Shown here: positions 47,248-57,812 of the stretch, one piece after another
How the letters are laid out: each line of letters starts with the position of its first letter
How positions within the stretch are numbered: the first letter of the stretch is position 1
Assembly: GCF_001676385.1 (NCBI RefSeq)
Contig: NZ_LYVJ01000006.1
Coordinates: forward strand, 212,365 to 276,364
DNA length: 64,000 bases
Source: Stenotrophomonas maltophilia
GTDB lineage: Bacteria > Pseudomonadota > Gammaproteobacteria > Xanthomonadales > Xanthomonadaceae
Reading direction: 5' to 3'
Notes under the pieces: model-generated
What the model was told of the DNA's origin: nothing
Seen by the model: the letters and a program-made list of their open reading frames with translations, nothing else
The model's database searches: none
Translations under genes and position numbers: made by a program

Positions 47248-48474
47248 ATGACCGGCCCAGACGCTCCCTTTCTCCGCACCCTGTGCAGCCTGCGCTGGCT
47301 TGCCGTAGGTGGCCAGGCCGCGACCATCCTGGTTGCCACCTGGGTGCTGGGCCTGCCGCTGCCGCAGCTGCCACTATGGTCCGGTGTGGCAGTGCTGGCG
47401 CTGTTCAACATCTATACCCAGATGCGCCCGGAGTCGGCGGACATGGCGCCGCTGACAGCATTTGGCCACATCCTGGTGGATGTGATCATCCTGACGTGGA
47501 TGGTCGGCTGGAGCGGCGGCATGGCCAACCCGTTCAGCTCGCTGTTCCTGATCCTGATCGCGCTGGCCGCGTTCGCCCTGCCCCTGCGCTGGGCGCTGGC
47601 AGTCGCGCTGGCCTGCCTGATCGGCTACGCCTCCAGCGGCATCTTCGGTCAGCCGCTGCCGGACGGCTACTTCCGCGCGCAGGACCTCAACCGCTGGGGC
47701 GTGGTGGCCAATTTCCTGATTTCCGCCGCCGTGGTGCTGGCCTTCTCCACCCGCTTGGCATTGGCCCTGCGCCAGCGCGAACTGGAACTGTCGGCCCTGC
47801 GCGAACGCTTCGCCCGCAACGAAGGCATCGTCGCCCTGGCCACCCATGCCGCTTCGGTCGCCCACGAACTGAACACGCCGCTGGCGACCATGACCCTGCT
47901 GGCCGACGACGTCGCCGAGCGCAGTGAAGAGCCTGAAGTACGCGAGGACATGGAAACCCTGCGCGAGTTGCTGGTGCAGTGCCGTGAACGCGTGCTGGCG
48001 CTGGCTGCGCCGGCCTCGGCCGATGCGCCGGGGCGCAATCACTCCAGTGCCCAGCAGGTCCTGGAGCAATGGCGCCTGGTGCGGCCAACGATCGACCTGC
48101 ACCGCAACGACGACGCGCCGCTGCGGCTGCCGCTGGACCCCGGCGTCGGCCACCTGTTGATGGTCCTGCTCAACAATGCCGCTGATGCCGGCGAACAGGC
48201 CGGCCGGCCGCGCGTCGACCTGGACCTGCGCATCGAAGGCGACGACCTGATCGGCGAAGTACGCGACTACGGCCACGGCTTCGACGCCCGTGCCGCCGTG
48301 CTGCCGGGTACGCTGTTCGGCAGCAGCAAGAGCGAGGGCATGGGCGTCGGCCTGGCCCTGTCCCATGCCACCATTGAACGCCTCGACGGCGAGATGTGGA
48401 TGCGCCCGGCCCAGGGGGCCGGCAGCCGCGTCGGCTTCCGCCTGCCGCTGGCCCCACGCGAGGACACCCCATGA
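47248..48474 (+). CDS. regB: RegB/PrrB-type redox sensor histidine kinase
   Basis: A 408-residue membrane kinase. Six TM helices cover about 15-175, and WSGGMANPFSSLF contains the GGxxNP motif that senses the quinone pool in RegB. The dimerisation box has the phospho-acceptor His in SVAHELNTPLATM. The ATPase boxes are LNNAADAG, RDYGHGF and GMGVGLALS. The redox-active Cys of RegB near the His box is absent here, so sensing may rely on quinone only. It overlaps its partner regulator by ATGA. Confidence 0.88.
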   Translation: MTGPDAPFLRTLCSLRWLAVGGQAATILVATWVLGLPLPQLPLWSGVAVLALFNIYTQMRPESADMAPLTAFGHILVDVIILTWMVGWSGGMANPFSSLFLILIALAAFALPLRWALAVALACLIGYASSGIFGQPLPDGYFRAQDLNRWGVVANFLISAAVVLAFSTRLALALRQRELELSALRERFARNEGIVALATHAASVAHELNTPLATMTLLADDVAERSEEPEVREDMETLRELLVQCRERVLALAAPASADAPGRNHSSAQQVLEQWRLVRPTIDLHRNDDAPLRLPLDPGVGHLLMVLLNNAADAGEQAGRPRVDLDLRIEGDDLIGEVRDYGHGFDARAAVLPGTLFGSSKSEGMGVGLALSHATIERLDGEMWMRPAQGAGSRVGFRLPLAPREDTP

Positions 48475-49040
48475 GCCTTCACCTCTCTTCCCAGGGCCTG
48501 CTGGTCGACGACGACGAGCTCTACCTGCGTACCCTGCAGCGCAGCCTGGCCCGCAAGGGGCTTGAAACCCAGACCGCGCAGGATGCTGCCAGCGCGCTGG
48601 CGCTGGCCCGCCAGCACCCTCCGGCATTCGCACTGATCGACCTGAAGCTCGGCAGCGACTCGGGACTGGCACTGATCCAGCCGCTGCGTGCCCTGCGCGC
48701 AGACATGCGGATCCTGCTGGTGACCGGGTATGCCAGCATCGCCACCGCGGTGGAGGCGATCAAGCTCGGCGCCGACGACTACCTGCCGAAACCGGCCACC
48801 GTGCCGATGATCCTGCGTGCCCTCGGCGAGGAAGACGACGGCCCGGCCGACGATGGCGAAATGGAAGTACCCGATGCAATGACGCCGATCAGCCGCCTGC
48901 AGTGGGAACACATCCAGCAGGCGATGCACGAGACCGGCGGCAATGTGTCGGCCGCCGCCCGCCTGCTTGGCATGCACCGGCGTTCACTGCAGCGCAAGCT
49001 GGCCAAGCGGCCGAGCCCGGAACGCGACCCGAGCCGTTGA
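48471..49040 (+). CDS. regA: RegA/PrrA/ActR-type response regulator
   Basis: A 189-residue two-domain regulator. The receiver has LLVDDDELYLRTLQ, phosphoacceptor Asp in LIDLKLGSDSG, TGYASI and the conserved Lys in YLPKPA. A short linker precedes a Fis-type helix-turn-helix (GGNVSAAARLLGMHRRSLQRK). This matches RegA, a global redox regulator of respiration and carbon metabolism. The start at 48471 is fixed by the overlap with the kinase stop. Confidence 0.9.
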   Translation: MSLHLSSQGLLVDDDELYLRTLQRSLARKGLETQTAQDAASALALARQHPPAFALIDLKLGSDSGLALIQPLRALRADMRILLVTGYASIATAVEAIKLGADDYLPKPATVPMILRALGEEDDGPADDGEMEVPDAMTPISRLQWEHIQQAMHETGGNVSAAARLLGMHRRSLQRKLAKRPSPERDPSR

Positions 49041-49043
49041 ATT

Positions 49044-49143
49044 GTAGAGTCGAGCCAGGCTCGACTCCGCGTACACCAGAGCCGGGCATGGCCCGGCTAC
49101 AGAATGCAGGATCGCCTGCATGCCGGCCAGCGGCCGGCACTAC
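49044..49143. repeat. cluster of three SMAG-type repeats between regA and pgi
   Basis: GTAG with AGTCGAGC/GCTCGACT (49044-49067), then AGCCGGGC/GCCCGGCT ending CTAC (49080-49100), then TGCCGGCC/GGCCGGCA ending CTAC (49121-49143). A small GCAGG/CCTGC hairpin sits between the last two. Regions on both sides are 3' ends. Confidence 0.75.
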
Positions 49144-49150
49144 CGGAGCC

Positions 49151-50665
49151 TCAGCCCTTCAGCTGTGACAGGATCTCGCGGGTCACTGGATCGGCAATCG
49201 TCACGTCCTCGCCCTGCAGTGCCGGCAGCAGGCCGCTGGCCAGTTGCTTGCCCAGTTCGACGCCGAACTGGTCGAAGGCGTTGATGTTCCAGATCACCGA
49301 CTGCACGTACACAGCATGTTCGTACATGGCGATCAGTGCACCCAGTGCCTGCGGGGTCAGCGCGTCGAGCAGGATCAGCGTGCTCGGGCGGCCACCGGGG
49401 TAATCGCGGTGCGGGTCGTCGCTGCCCTGGCCATTGGCCAGCGCCTCGGTCTGCGCCAGCAGATTGGCCAGCAGCGCCTGGTGGTTGATCGTGTATGGAT
49501 CATCGTTGTGCACGCAGCCGATGAAATCGGCCGGAACAATGCTGGTGCCCTGGTGCAGTGCCTGGAAGAAACTGTGCTGCACGTCGGTGCCCGCCCCGCC
49601 CCACCACACCGGCACGGTGTCGGTGGTGACCGGCTGCCCGTCACGCTGCACGCGCTTGCCCAGGCTTTCCATCACCAACTGCTGCAGGTAAGCCGGCAGC
49701 AGCGCCAAGCGCTGGTCATAGGTCATCACCGCGTGGGTGGCATGACCCAGTACGTTGCGGTTCCAGATGTCGGTCAGGCCGTGCAGCACCGGCAGGTTGC
49801 GCTCCAGCGGCGCGTCCAGGGCATGCGCATCCATCTGCGCGGCACCGTCCAGCAGCTGTTCGAAACGCTCGAAGCCGATCGCCAGCGCGATCGGGAAACC
49901 GACCGCCGACCACAGCGAATAACGACCGCCCACCCAGTCCCACATGGGCAGCACGCGATCGGCGGCAATGGCAAACGCCTTGGCCGCACGCTCGGGGTTG
50001 GCGCTGACCGCGTACAGGCGGTCGCTGCCGCCCAGCCAGTCGTGCAGGATCTGCCCGTTGAGCAGGGTTTCCTGGGTGCCGAAGGTCTTGGAAATCAGGA
50101 TGCCCGCGGTCCTCGCCGGATCCAGCGTGGCCAGCGTGCGCTGCATGGCGGCGCCGTCCACGTTCGACACGAAATGCACGCGCAGGCGCGCACCGGTGAC
50201 CGGGCGCAGCGCATCGGCGACCAGGCGCGGGCCAAGGTCGGAACCACCGATACCGACACTGACCACATCGGTCACGCCGCTGCCTTCCAGCGCGCGCACC
50301 AGCATGCCCATGCGCTGGCGGATTCCGCGCGCGGTGGCATAGGCCTCGGCCGCCACCGGCGCGTCGACCACGTCGCCACGAAGGGCCGTGTGCAGCGCCG
50401 CGCGGCCTTCGGTCAGGTTGACCTGCTCGCCACGGAACAGGCGGGTGATGGCACCACCGACATCACGGTCGGCCGCCAGCGCCAGCAACGCCTGCAGCGC
50501 CGCGGCATCGTATTTCTGCCGCGCGAAGTTGACGTACAACGGACCGACCCGCAGCGCCAGATCCTGCACCCGGCCGGGTTCGGCGGTGAGCAGGCTGGGA
50601 ATGCTTGCGCCCTTCAGGCGCTGGGCGTGGGAATGCAGCGAGTCGAATCCGTTGTTCGTGGTCAT
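49151..50665 (-). CDS. pgi: glucose-6-phosphate isomerase
   Basis: Interconverts glucose-6-phosphate and fructose-6-phosphate. The 504 residues include [29 protein letters not shown] (signature), and a C-terminal segment with the catalytic Lys near [15 protein letters not shown]. In this window it connects to glk/zwf metabolically but not physically. It is coupled to panD by an ATGA overlap and is last in the pcnB-folK-pan run. Confidence 0.97.
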   Translation of the reverse strand: MTTNNGFDSLHSHAQRLKGASIPSLLTAEPGRVQDLALRVGPLYVNFARQKYDAAALQALLALAADRDVGGAITRLFRGEQVNLTEGRAALHTALRGDVVDAPVAAEAYATARGIRQRMGMLVRALEGSGVTDVVSVGIGGSDLGPRLVADALRPVTGARLRVHFVSNVDGAAMQRTLATLDPARTAGILISKTFGTQETLLNGQILHDWLGGSDRLYAVSANPERAAKAFAIAADRVLPMWDWVGGRYSLWSAVGFPIALAIGFERFEQLLDGAAQMDAHALDAPLERNLPVLHGLTDIWNRNVLGHATHAVMTYDQRLALLPAYLQQLVMESLGKRVQRDGQPVTTDTVPVWWGGAGTDVQHSFFQALHQGTSIVPADFIGCVHNDDPYTINHQALLANLLAQTEALANGQGSDDPHRDYPGGRPSTLILLDALTPQALGALIAMYEHAVYVQSVIWNINAFDQFGVELGKQLASGLLPALQGEDVTIADPVTREILSQLKG

Positions 50666-51042
50666 GCGGCCTGGGTCGGGATCGTGTCGTTGGTGTGGGT
50701 GATCTGGTTCTTGCCATCAACGTACACCAGCTTCGGCTTGAAGCTGTCAGCTTCCTGCTCGGTCATGCTGGCGAACGCGGCAATGATGATGATGTCACCG
50801 ACCTGCACGTGGCGCGCGGCGCCACCATTGAGCGAGACCACGCCGCTGCCGGCTTCGGCACGGATGGCATAGGTCGAGAAGCGCGCGCCATTGGTCACGT
50901 CCCAGATGTGCACCTGCTCGAACTCGCGGATACCGGTAGCAGCCAGCAGGTTGTCATCGATGGCGATCGAGCCTTCATAGTTCAGCTCGGAATGGGTGAC
51001 GGTGGCGCGGTGGATCTTGGTCTTGAGCAGGGACAGGTGCAT
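50662..51042 (-). CDS. panD: aspartate 1-decarboxylase (pyruvoyl enzyme)
   Basis: Makes beta-alanine from aspartate for pantothenate. The 126-residue proenzyme self-cleaves at Gly24-Ser25 (YEGSIAID) to form the pyruvoyl group; the Lys/Tyr active-site residues in [12 protein letters not shown] and the ARFSTYAI strand are present. It is downstream of panC across a 162-bp gap with a palindromic repeat and overlaps pgi. Confidence 0.97.
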   Translation of the reverse strand: MHLSLLKTKIHRATVTHSELNYEGSIAIDDNLLAATGIREFEQVHIWDVTNGARFSTYAIRAEAGSGVVSLNGGAARHVQVGDIIIIAAFASMTEQEADSFKPKLVYVDGKNQITHTNDTIPTQAA

Positions 51043-51137
51043 GGGGGCGCTGCAACGGCAAAGGAAAGGGCGGATTCTAGCACCCGGGGGCCGGGCGGCA
51101 TCACGGCCGGCAACCTGTTCAGGCAGGCGGTGAAACC

Positions 51138-51178
51138 GGGGTCAGACCCCCTTTCCCTTGGAAAAGGGATCTGACCCC
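51138..51178. repeat. 41-nt near-palindrome starting GGGGTCAGA
   Basis: Same length and outer ends as the element at 22897-22937; arms match at about 17 of 19 positions. It lies between panC and panD in a co-directional gene run. Confidence 0.8.
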
Positions 51179-51204
51179 CATGCATCGCGCGGCGCCGCCG
51201 GAAC

Positions 51205-52040
51205 TCAGAATTCCAGATTGTCGATCAGCCGGGTCGTGCCCAGGCGCGCGGCGACCAGCGCCACCCGCCCTCCCGCGTCGGAGGTTGGTTCGGCCAGCTC
51301 CGGGGTGCGCAGCACCGCGTAGTCGACCTGGAAACCCACCGCCTGCAGGGCAGCGGCAGCCTCAGCCTCGATGCGCTCACGCGGTTTGCCGGCCACATAG
51401 CCCTCGCGCATGCCCAGCAGGGTGCGGTGAAGGGCACTCGCGACCGGACGTTGTTCGGCGCTGAGATATTGGTTACGGGAACTCTTGGCCAACCCATCCT
51501 CTTCACGCACGATGTCGGCGCCGACGATCTGGATCGGGAAGGAAAGCTCAGCCACCATCTGCCGGATCACGGCCAGCTGCTGGTAGTCCTTGCGGCCGAA
51601 TACTGCCACGTCCGGCTGCACCTGCAGGAACAGGCGCGCCACCACCGTGCAGACGCCATCGAAGTGACCCGGGCGGCTTGCGCCTTCCAGCACTTCACTG
51701 ACACCCGGCGCGTGCATGCGCGTGGTCTTGTCCAGGCCCAATGGGTACATGACCTCGACACTGGGCAGCCACACGGCATCGCAGCCGGCCTGCTCCAGCC
51801 CGGCAACGTCGGCCTCGGGCGTTCGCGGGTAGCGGCTGAAATCCTCGTTCGGACCGAACTGGGTCGGGTTGACGAAGATGCTCGCCACCACCTTGTCGGC
51901 GTACTGGCGGGCCAGCCTCACCAGTGAATGGTGGCCCCCGTGCAGGTTGCCCATGGTCGGCACCAGCGCCACGCGCAGGCCCTCGCGCTTCCACTGGGCG
52001 ATCTGTGCGCGCAGTGCGCCGAGCTCGCTGAAGGTCTGGA

Positions 52041-52044
<4 letters not shown>
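51205..52044 (-). CDS. panC: pantothenate synthetase
   Basis: ATP-dependent condensation of pantoate and beta-alanine. It has 279 residues with [17 protein letters not shown] (HIGH-like motif), [34 protein letters not shown] and a KSSRNQYLS segment (KMSKS-like). The ATG overlaps the panB stop by four bases. Confidence 0.97.
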
Positions 52045-52856
<812 letters not shown>

Positions 52857-52890
52857 GTGCTGATAACCGGGGGAGATAACCCGGGCATTA

Positions 52891-53376
52891 TCACCCTATC
52901 GGCGCGATCCCGCAGGCATCCACCCGCATCACTGCATCCCGCACGCGGCCATGGCCGGGAATGGCCAGATCCGGCGCGATTTCGGCCAGCGGCACCAATA
53001 CGAAGGCGCGCTCGTGCAGGTAAGGGTGCGGCACCTGCAGGCCGGGTTGATCGAGAACCTGTGCGCCGTAGAGCAACAGGTCCAGGTCCAGCGCGCGCGG
53101 CCCCCAATGCACCGCAGGGTCACGCACGCGGCCGAAACGCTGTTCCAGTGCCAGCATCGCCTGCAGCAGCCCCTCGGCCGGCAACGTGGTTTCGACCGCA
53201 GCCACCGCGTTGACAAAGGGCGGCTGGTCTTCATTGCCCCAGGCCGGCGTGGCGTACAGTCTCGAGGCCTGGCGCAGGCGGGTCCCGGGCAGGTCGTCAA
53301 GCGCGGCAATCGCCGCGCCGACGGTCGCGACCGCGTCGCCGAGGTTGGCGCCGAGGCCGATCCAGGCAAGGGTCAT
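52891..53376 (-). CDS. folK: 2-amino-4-hydroxy-6-hydroxymethyldihydropteridine diphosphokinase
   Basis: Pyrophosphorylates hydroxymethyldihydropterin in folate synthesis. It has 161 residues with [12 protein letters not shown] at the N-terminus and the HPPK signature [15 protein letters not shown]. Only three bases separate it from pcnB upstream, so they are almost certainly cotranscribed. Confidence 0.96.
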   Translation of the reverse strand: MTLAWIGLGANLGDAVATVGAAIAALDDLPGTRLRQASRLYATPAWGNEDQPPFVNAVAAVETTLPAEGLLQAMLALEQRFGRVRDPAVHWGPRALDLDLLLYGAQVLDQPGLQVPHPYLHERAFVLVPLAEIAPDLAIPGHGRVRDAVMRVDACGIAPIG

Positions 53377-53379
53377 CGC

Positions 53380-54765
53380 TTACTCGCCAGCCGCACCGGC
53401 AGCGACGCCCGGACGACGACGGCGACGACGGCGCTTGCGCGGCGCCCCTGCCTCATCATCGTTGCCATCGCTGTGCATCGCGTCCAGCGATGACTCCAGC
53501 TCATGACCGGACTGCGCCTGTGCCTCGCGCCAGAATGCAACGTCGGCTGCATGCTCGGCCGAGGCCACCTGGCGCAGGCTGAGGAAGTCGAACGCCGCAC
53601 GGAAGCGCGGATGGGTCAGGGTGCGGAACACCCGCTTGCGCTGGCGCGAACCAAAGCGCGACTGCAGCAGCCAGATTTCCTGCATCGGCAGCGAGAAACG
53701 GCGCGGCAGCGCAATGGTGCCCAGCTGCTGGACGGTGACGCGGTCGGCGGCACGCCGCTGCGCCTCTTCCGGAGCCACGCCCTGCTTGAGCAGGGTCGCC
53801 TGCGCGCGGCAGAACGCCGGCCACAGCAGCAGTGCAAACAGGAATGCCGGCGAAACCGGCTCATCGTTGGCGACGCGGGCATCGGTGTTGGCCAGCCCTT
53901 CGACCAGCATGCGGCGCAACGCGCCGGTCCGGTTCGCCCTCAATGCCTTGGCGCTTTCCGGGAACAGCACGTCAAGCAGCCCGTAGCGCTCCAGACCTTC
54001 GAAGCTGGCCACGCCATGGCCGGACAGGAACAGCTTGAGCACTTCCTCGAACAGGCGCGCCGGCGCGGCTTCGTTGAGCAGGCCGGCCAGATGCGGAATG
54101 GGTGCGGCGGTGCCCTCTTCAATCTGGAAACCGAGCTTGGCTGCCAGGCGCACCGCACGCAGCATGCGCACCGGATCTTCGCGGTAACGCTGCTCGGGGT
54201 CGCCGATCAGCTTCATCAGGCGGGACTGCACGTCCTCGAAGCCGCCCACATAGTCGCGCACCGAGAAGTCCTCGATCGCGTAATACAGGGCATTGCAGGT
54301 GAAATCGCGGCGGACCGCATCGTCTTCGATGGTGCCGTACACGTTGTCACGCACCAGCATCCCGTTTTCCATCTCGCGGTCGCCACTGCCGTCGTCACTG
54401 TTGGCACGGAAAGTGGCGACTTCGATGATCTCGCGGCCGAACACAACGTGGGCCAGGCGGAAACGGCGGCCGATCAGGCGGCAGTTGCGGAACAGCTGCT
54501 TGACCTGTTCGGGCGTGGCGTCGGTGGCCACGTCGAAATCCTTGGGTTGGCCATTGACCAGCAGGTCGCGCACCGCGCCGCCGACAAGGTAGGCGCCGAA
54601 GCCCGCATCGCGCAGGCGATAAAGCACGCGCAGGGCGTTCGGGCTGATGTCCTTGCGGGAGATCGTGTGCTGGTCGCGCGGGATGACGCGCAGGCTGAAC
54701 GGTGATGTAGCAGGGGAAATGATGTTGGCGCTTCCGGTTGAAGTTTCGGGATTGCCCAATGGCAT
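53380..54765 (-). CDS. pcnB: poly(A) polymerase I
   Basis: Adds 3' poly(A) tails that promote RNA decay. The 461-residue class II nucleotidyltransferase has YLVGGAVRDLLVNGQPKDFD with the catalytic Asp pair, RRFRLAHVVFGREIIEVATF, and RYREDPVRMLRAVRLAAKLGF (neck domain). A C-terminal basic tail contains RKRRRRRRRPG for RNA binding. The N-terminal 30 residues before the fold are poorly conserved and the start could be internal. It is divergent from tRNA-Glu. Confidence 0.93.
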   Translation of the reverse strand: MPLGNPETSTGSANIISPATSPFSLRVIPRDQHTISRKDISPNALRVLYRLRDAGFGAYLVGGAVRDLLVNGQPKDFDVATDATPEQVKQLFRNCRLIGRRFRLAHVVFGREIIEVATFRANSDDGSGDREMENGMLVRDNVYGTIEDDAVRRDFTCNALYYAIEDFSVRDYVGGFEDVQSRLMKLIGDPEQRYREDPVRMLRAVRLAAKLGFQIEEGTAAPIPHLAGLLNEAAPARLFEEVLKLFLSGHGVASFEGLERYGLLDVLFPESAKALRANRTGALRRMLVEGLANTDARVANDEPVSPAFLFALLLWPAFCRAQATLLKQGVAPEEAQRRAADRVTVQQLGTIALPRRFSLPMQEIWLLQSRFGSRQRKRVFRTLTHPRFRAAFDFLSLRQVASAEHAADVAFWREAQAQSGHELESSLDAMHSDGNDDEAGAPRKRRRRRRRPGVAAGAAGE

Positions 54766-54811
54766 CGAGGTGCATATACTAGCGCTCCTGCCTCGGCAGC
54801 GACACCGTTAC

Positions 54812-54886
54812 GCTCCCTTCGTCTAGTGGTTAGGACGTGGCCCTCTCAAGGCTAAAACAGGGGTTCGAGTCCCCTAGGGAGCGCCA
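54812..54886 (+). tRNA. tRNA-Glu (anticodon CTC)
   Basis: Cloverleaf with acceptor stem GCTCCCT/AGGGAGC, anticodon stem TGGCC/GGCTA with loop CTCTCAA (anticodon CTC), T-arm CAGGGGTTCGAGTCCCCTA, and encoded CCA. It is 75 nt long. The CTC anticodon reads GAG codons. A terminator follows 20 bp later. Confidence 0.97.
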
Positions 54887-54906
54887 GTCGCCGCAGCAGG
54901 AGCCGA

Positions 54907-54931
54907 AAAAGCCCGCCTCGCGCGGGCTTTT
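54907..54931 (+). terminator. terminator of tRNA-Glu
   Basis: Stem AAAAGCCCGC/GCGGGCTTTT with five-base loop, followed by TCTGTTT. Confidence 0.9.
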
Positions 54932-55052
54932 CTGTTTCCCGGGCTCGCATCACGGGGGGTTGGATTGGCTGGCACCCATTTCGGTGCCGCGCCGACACCG
55001 GCGGCCAACCTGTTCTAGAATTGCCAGGTTCAGGAATCGATCCACCCCAGCC

Positions 55053-55376
55053 ATGCCCTTTGTCGTCACCGAAAACTGCATCAAGTGCAAACACACCGAT
55101 TGCGTGGAAGTGTGCCCCGTGGACTGTTTCCACGAAGGCCCGAACTTCCTGGTGATCGACCCGGACGAGTGCATCGACTGCACTCTGTGCGAGCCGGAGT
55201 GCCCGGTCAATGCGATCTTCCCGGAGGACGATGTGCCTGCCGGGCAGGAAGGCTTCGTCGCCCTCAACGCCGAACTGGCGAAGGAGTGGCCAGTGCTGAC
55301 CGTGCGCAAGGACCCACCGGCCGACGCCGGCGAATGGGATGGCAAACCGGACAAGCTGAAGCTGCTGGAGCGCTGA
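55053..55376 (+). CDS. fdxA: FdxA-type seven-iron ferredoxin
   Basis: The 107-residue electron carrier with one [3Fe-4S] and one [4Fe-4S] cluster. The first motif [18 protein letters not shown] and second [12 protein letters not shown] are followed by the long C-terminal extension typical of Azotobacter FdI-like FdxA. The ATG at 55053 yields the standard N-terminus [10 protein letters not shown]. Physiological partner unknown. Confidence 0.96.
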   Translation: MPFVVTENCIKCKHTDCVEVCPVDCFHEGPNFLVIDPDECIDCTLCEPECPVNAIFPEDDVPAGQEGFVALNAELAKEWPVLTVRKDPPADAGEWDGKPDKLKLLER

Positions 55377-55398
55377 GAAGCGTTACGCAGTGGCAAAG

Positions 55399-55423
55399 AA
55401 AAGGGCGCCGATGGCGCCCTTTT
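55399..55423 (+). terminator. fdxA terminator
   Basis: Perfect 11 bp stem AAAAGGGCGCC/GGCGCCCTTTT with three-base loop, followed by a further CCTTTTC. Symmetric A and T runs could also work on the other strand. Confidence 0.9.
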
Positions 55424-55456
55424 CCTTTTCTCGGCAGGAGCCAACCGCACGATCCG

Positions 55457-55508
55457 GTAGGTGCCAACCTTGGTTGGCACAGAAATGCCGACCAAGCTCG
55501 GCCTCTAC
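55457..55508. repeat. head-to-head SMAG dimer after fdxA
   Basis: GTAG with GTGCCAACC/GGTTGGCAC (55457-55480), then a less perfect inverted partner ending CTAC (55485-55508). Confidence 0.75.
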
Positions 55509-55551
55509 CCGGGCAGGTGCGGACCCGGGCCCGCGCCCACCTGGCCGGCCG

Positions 55552-56070
55552 TTACTGCGCCAGCTTCGCCTTCAGCGCCGCGATCAGCTTCACCGGGGCT
55601 TCGGCGGTGGCCGGCAGGCCACGCGGGTCGACCGCGGAGATGTAGGCGCCGGCATCGACGGCGACCACGCGGACCAGGAAGTTGCTGCCTTCGTAGGCCA
55701 CGTCGTACGAGCCCAGCAGCTGCGCGCGGCTGGCGATGGTGACGCCTTCCACGCCTTCCAGCGCAGTGCCGACCTTGGCGAAGGCCTCGTCCTTGCTTCC
55801 CGCGAGCGTGAAACCGGTGTTGCCGGCGGCGGGGGCAGCCGTTGCAGCCGGCGCTGCCGGCTTGGTCGCCGAAGCCAGGGGCGGTACCGTGTTGTCACCC
55901 GTGGTGGCCGGCAGGTTCAGGTCCGGCGGGACTTCCAGCGGGCGCATTTCCGGAGCCAGGGCGTAGTCGCCCTTGACGCCCCGCTTGAAGCAGCCGGTGG
56001 TGCCGGCGGCGACAGCCACAGCAAGCAGGGCGTAGGACAGCACGCGGACGGTGGAAACGGATTGACGCAT
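55552..56070 (-). CDS. bamC: BamC/NlpB-like lipoprotein downstream of dapA
   Basis: A 172-residue lipoprotein with signal and lipobox (GTTGC near residue 27). FKRGVKGDYALAPEMRPLEVPPDL is the extended N-terminal segment which in BamC binds BamD. One folded helix-grip-like domain follows (about 85-170). E. coli BamC is twice as long with two such domains, so this is a short form. Position directly after dapA, as for E. coli dapX/nlpB, supports the call. Confidence 0.78.
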   Translation of the reverse strand: MRQSVSTVRVLSYALLAVAVAAGTTGCFKRGVKGDYALAPEMRPLEVPPDLNLPATTGDNTVPPLASATKPAAPAATAAPAAGNTGFTLAGSKDEAFAKVGTALEGVEGVTIASRAQLLGSYDVAYEGSNFLVRVVAVDAGAYISAVDPRGLPATAEAPVKLIAALKAKLAQ

Positions 56071-56102
56071 GTGAATCTCCTGGGTCAGACCAAGACGGAA
56101 GG

Positions 56103-56996
56103 TCAGTGGCTGGAAAGGGCTTCGAGGGCAGCGATGCCGCCGACGAGATGGTCAGCCGCCGCATGGTGCGGCGCCGACAAGGGCAGCAGCGGCAGGCGCA
56201 GATCGTGACCGATGCCGATGCGGCGCAGCAGCGCCTTGACCGGAATCGGGTTCGGTTCGACACCGCAGAAATCATGGAATGGCTGCAGGCGTGCATCCCA
56301 CGACGCAGCGGCTTCGTGGTCGTGCGCGGCAGCCAGCTCGCACATGCGTCGGTAGGCACCGGGGAGAACGTTGGACCCGACCGAGATCAAGCCGTCGGCC
56401 CCGGCCTGGATCGAGCGGGCCGCTGTGCCGTCGTCGCCGCTGAGGACGGCAAACTGCGGGCCACGCAACGCCAGCAGTGCCTGCACGCGGCCGACCTCGC
56501 CCACCGCCTCCTTGATGCCGACGATGTTGGGATGGCTGGCGAGCTCGGCCACGGTCTCCGGCTGCATGTCGCAACCGGTACGACCCGGCACGTTGTACAG
56601 CACGACCGGCAGCCCGCCCTGGTCGGCAACGGCCCGGTAGTGCGCGATCAGGCCAGCCTGGGTCGGCCGCACATACGGTGGGGTGACCACCAGCGCGTGG
56701 CTGGCGCCGAGCGCGGCGGCGCGCCGGGTCTGTTCGATGGTTTTGGCGGTACCGGACAGGCCGGTACCGGCCATGACCGGAATGCGGCCGCCGATGCGCT
56801 CGACCGCGCTGGCCAGCAGCTGGTCGTACTCGGCGTCGGTCAGGGTCGCCGCTTCGCCGGTCGAGCCGGCGACGACAACGCCATGGACACCACCTTCCAG
56901 TTGCAGGTGCAGCAGGCGCTGCCAACCGTCGGGGTCGAGGGCGCCGTCGGCCCGGAACGGGGTCGCCAGCGCGGTGATGAGGCCGGAAAGGGACAA
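56103..56996 (-). CDS. dapA: 4-hydroxy-tetrahydrodipicolinate synthase
   Basis: Condenses pyruvate and aspartate semialdehyde in lysine/diaminopimelate synthesis. The product is 297 residues if begun at TTG 56996, which gives the usual N-terminus [14 protein letters not shown]; there is no ATG or GTG closer. The catalytic Tyr is in [13 protein letters not shown] and the Schiff-base Lys in [10 protein letters not shown]; the [10 protein letters not shown] substrate loop is present. It is divergent from gcvR, the classical dapA-gcvR arrangement. Confidence 0.92.
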   Translation of the reverse strand: MSLSGLITALATPFRADGALDPDGWQRLLHLQLEGGVHGVVVAGSTGEAATLTDAEYDQLLASAVERIGGRIPVMAGTGLSGTAKTIEQTRRAAALGASHALVVTPPYVRPTQAGLIAHYRAVADQGGLPVVLYNVPGRTGCDMQPETVAELASHPNIVGIKEAVGEVGRVQALLALRGPQFAVLSGDDGTAARSIQAGADGLISVGSNVLPGAYRRMCELAAAHDHEAAASWDARLQPFHDFCGVEPNPIPVKALLRRIGIGHDLRLPLLPLSAPHHAAADHLVGGIAALEALSSH

Positions 56997-57160
56997 GGAC
57001 GTGCTGCTCTTGGCTGGGAAGGGAAAACGCCCGCCACGAAAGGCCGGGGGCGCCCTGAATGTTACTTGCGGCGCGAAAGCACGGGCAAGTATGCTGGACA
57101 CCGGTGGATCCCCGCCTCCGGCGGGCATTCAGACTCACGCATGCATTACCCGGAATCGCC

Positions 57161-57721
57161 TTGACCGACACCACCCCGCGCCCCGCGCCGAGCGAAAACC
57201 ATCTCCTGATCAACGCCTACACGACGCATCCGGAGTCCCCCCTGCTGCCCGTCACCCGCCGCATTGCCGACAGTGGCTGCAATCTGGTGGACGCGCGCCT
57301 GGCCACGGTCGGCCGCGATGTGTCGGTCACGGCGCTGGCGACCGGCTCCTGGGACTCGGTCGCCAAGCTGGAGGCGATGCTGACCCGGCTGGAGCGTGAG
57401 GAAGGCCTCAAGCTGGTCTGGTACCGCACTGCGGCCAAGCAGGCACAGTCCAATCTGCTGCCCTACGTCGTTGAGGTGATCGCCGCCGACAAGCCGGGCA
57501 TCCTGTTCCAGCTGGCCGATTTCTTCGACCGCCAGGGCATCACCATCGAGAACCTGCAGAGCACGCGCTACCGCGCCATGCAGACGGGGGCGGAAATGTT
57601 CAGCGCGCAGGTGACCATCGGCGTGCCGGCCAACATGCACATCGCCGCGCTGCGCGACGATTTCCTGGAATTCTGCGACCACCTGAACCTGGACGCGATC
57701 ATGGATCCGATGAAGTTCTGA
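57161..57721 (+). CDS. gcvR: GcvR-type ACT-domain regulator
   Basis: A 186-residue protein of two ACT domains (about 12-90 and 100-180). PVTRRIADSGCNLVDARLAT and AADKPGILFQLADFFDRQGI are the glycine-binding loops. In E. coli, GcvR binds GcvA and represses the glycine-cleavage operon when glycine is low. The only suitable start in frame is TTG 57161. Gene order with dapA and bcp is the same as in E. coli. Confidence 0.9.
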   Translation: MTDTTPRPAPSENHLLINAYTTHPESPLLPVTRRIADSGCNLVDARLATVGRDVSVTALATGSWDSVAKLEAMLTRLEREEGLKLVWYRTAAKQAQSNLLPYVVEVIAADKPGILFQLADFFDRQGITIENLQSTRYRAMQTGAEMFSAQVTIGVPANMHIAALRDDFLEFCDHLNLDAIMDPMKF

Positions 57722-57812
57722 TCATTGGGCCGACTCTTCGCATGTCTCTCACGGGGACGTGGCGTTTCATGTAGTTGTAATGGCAAGAACCCAGGCTCGA
57801 CAGAAGGACCTC

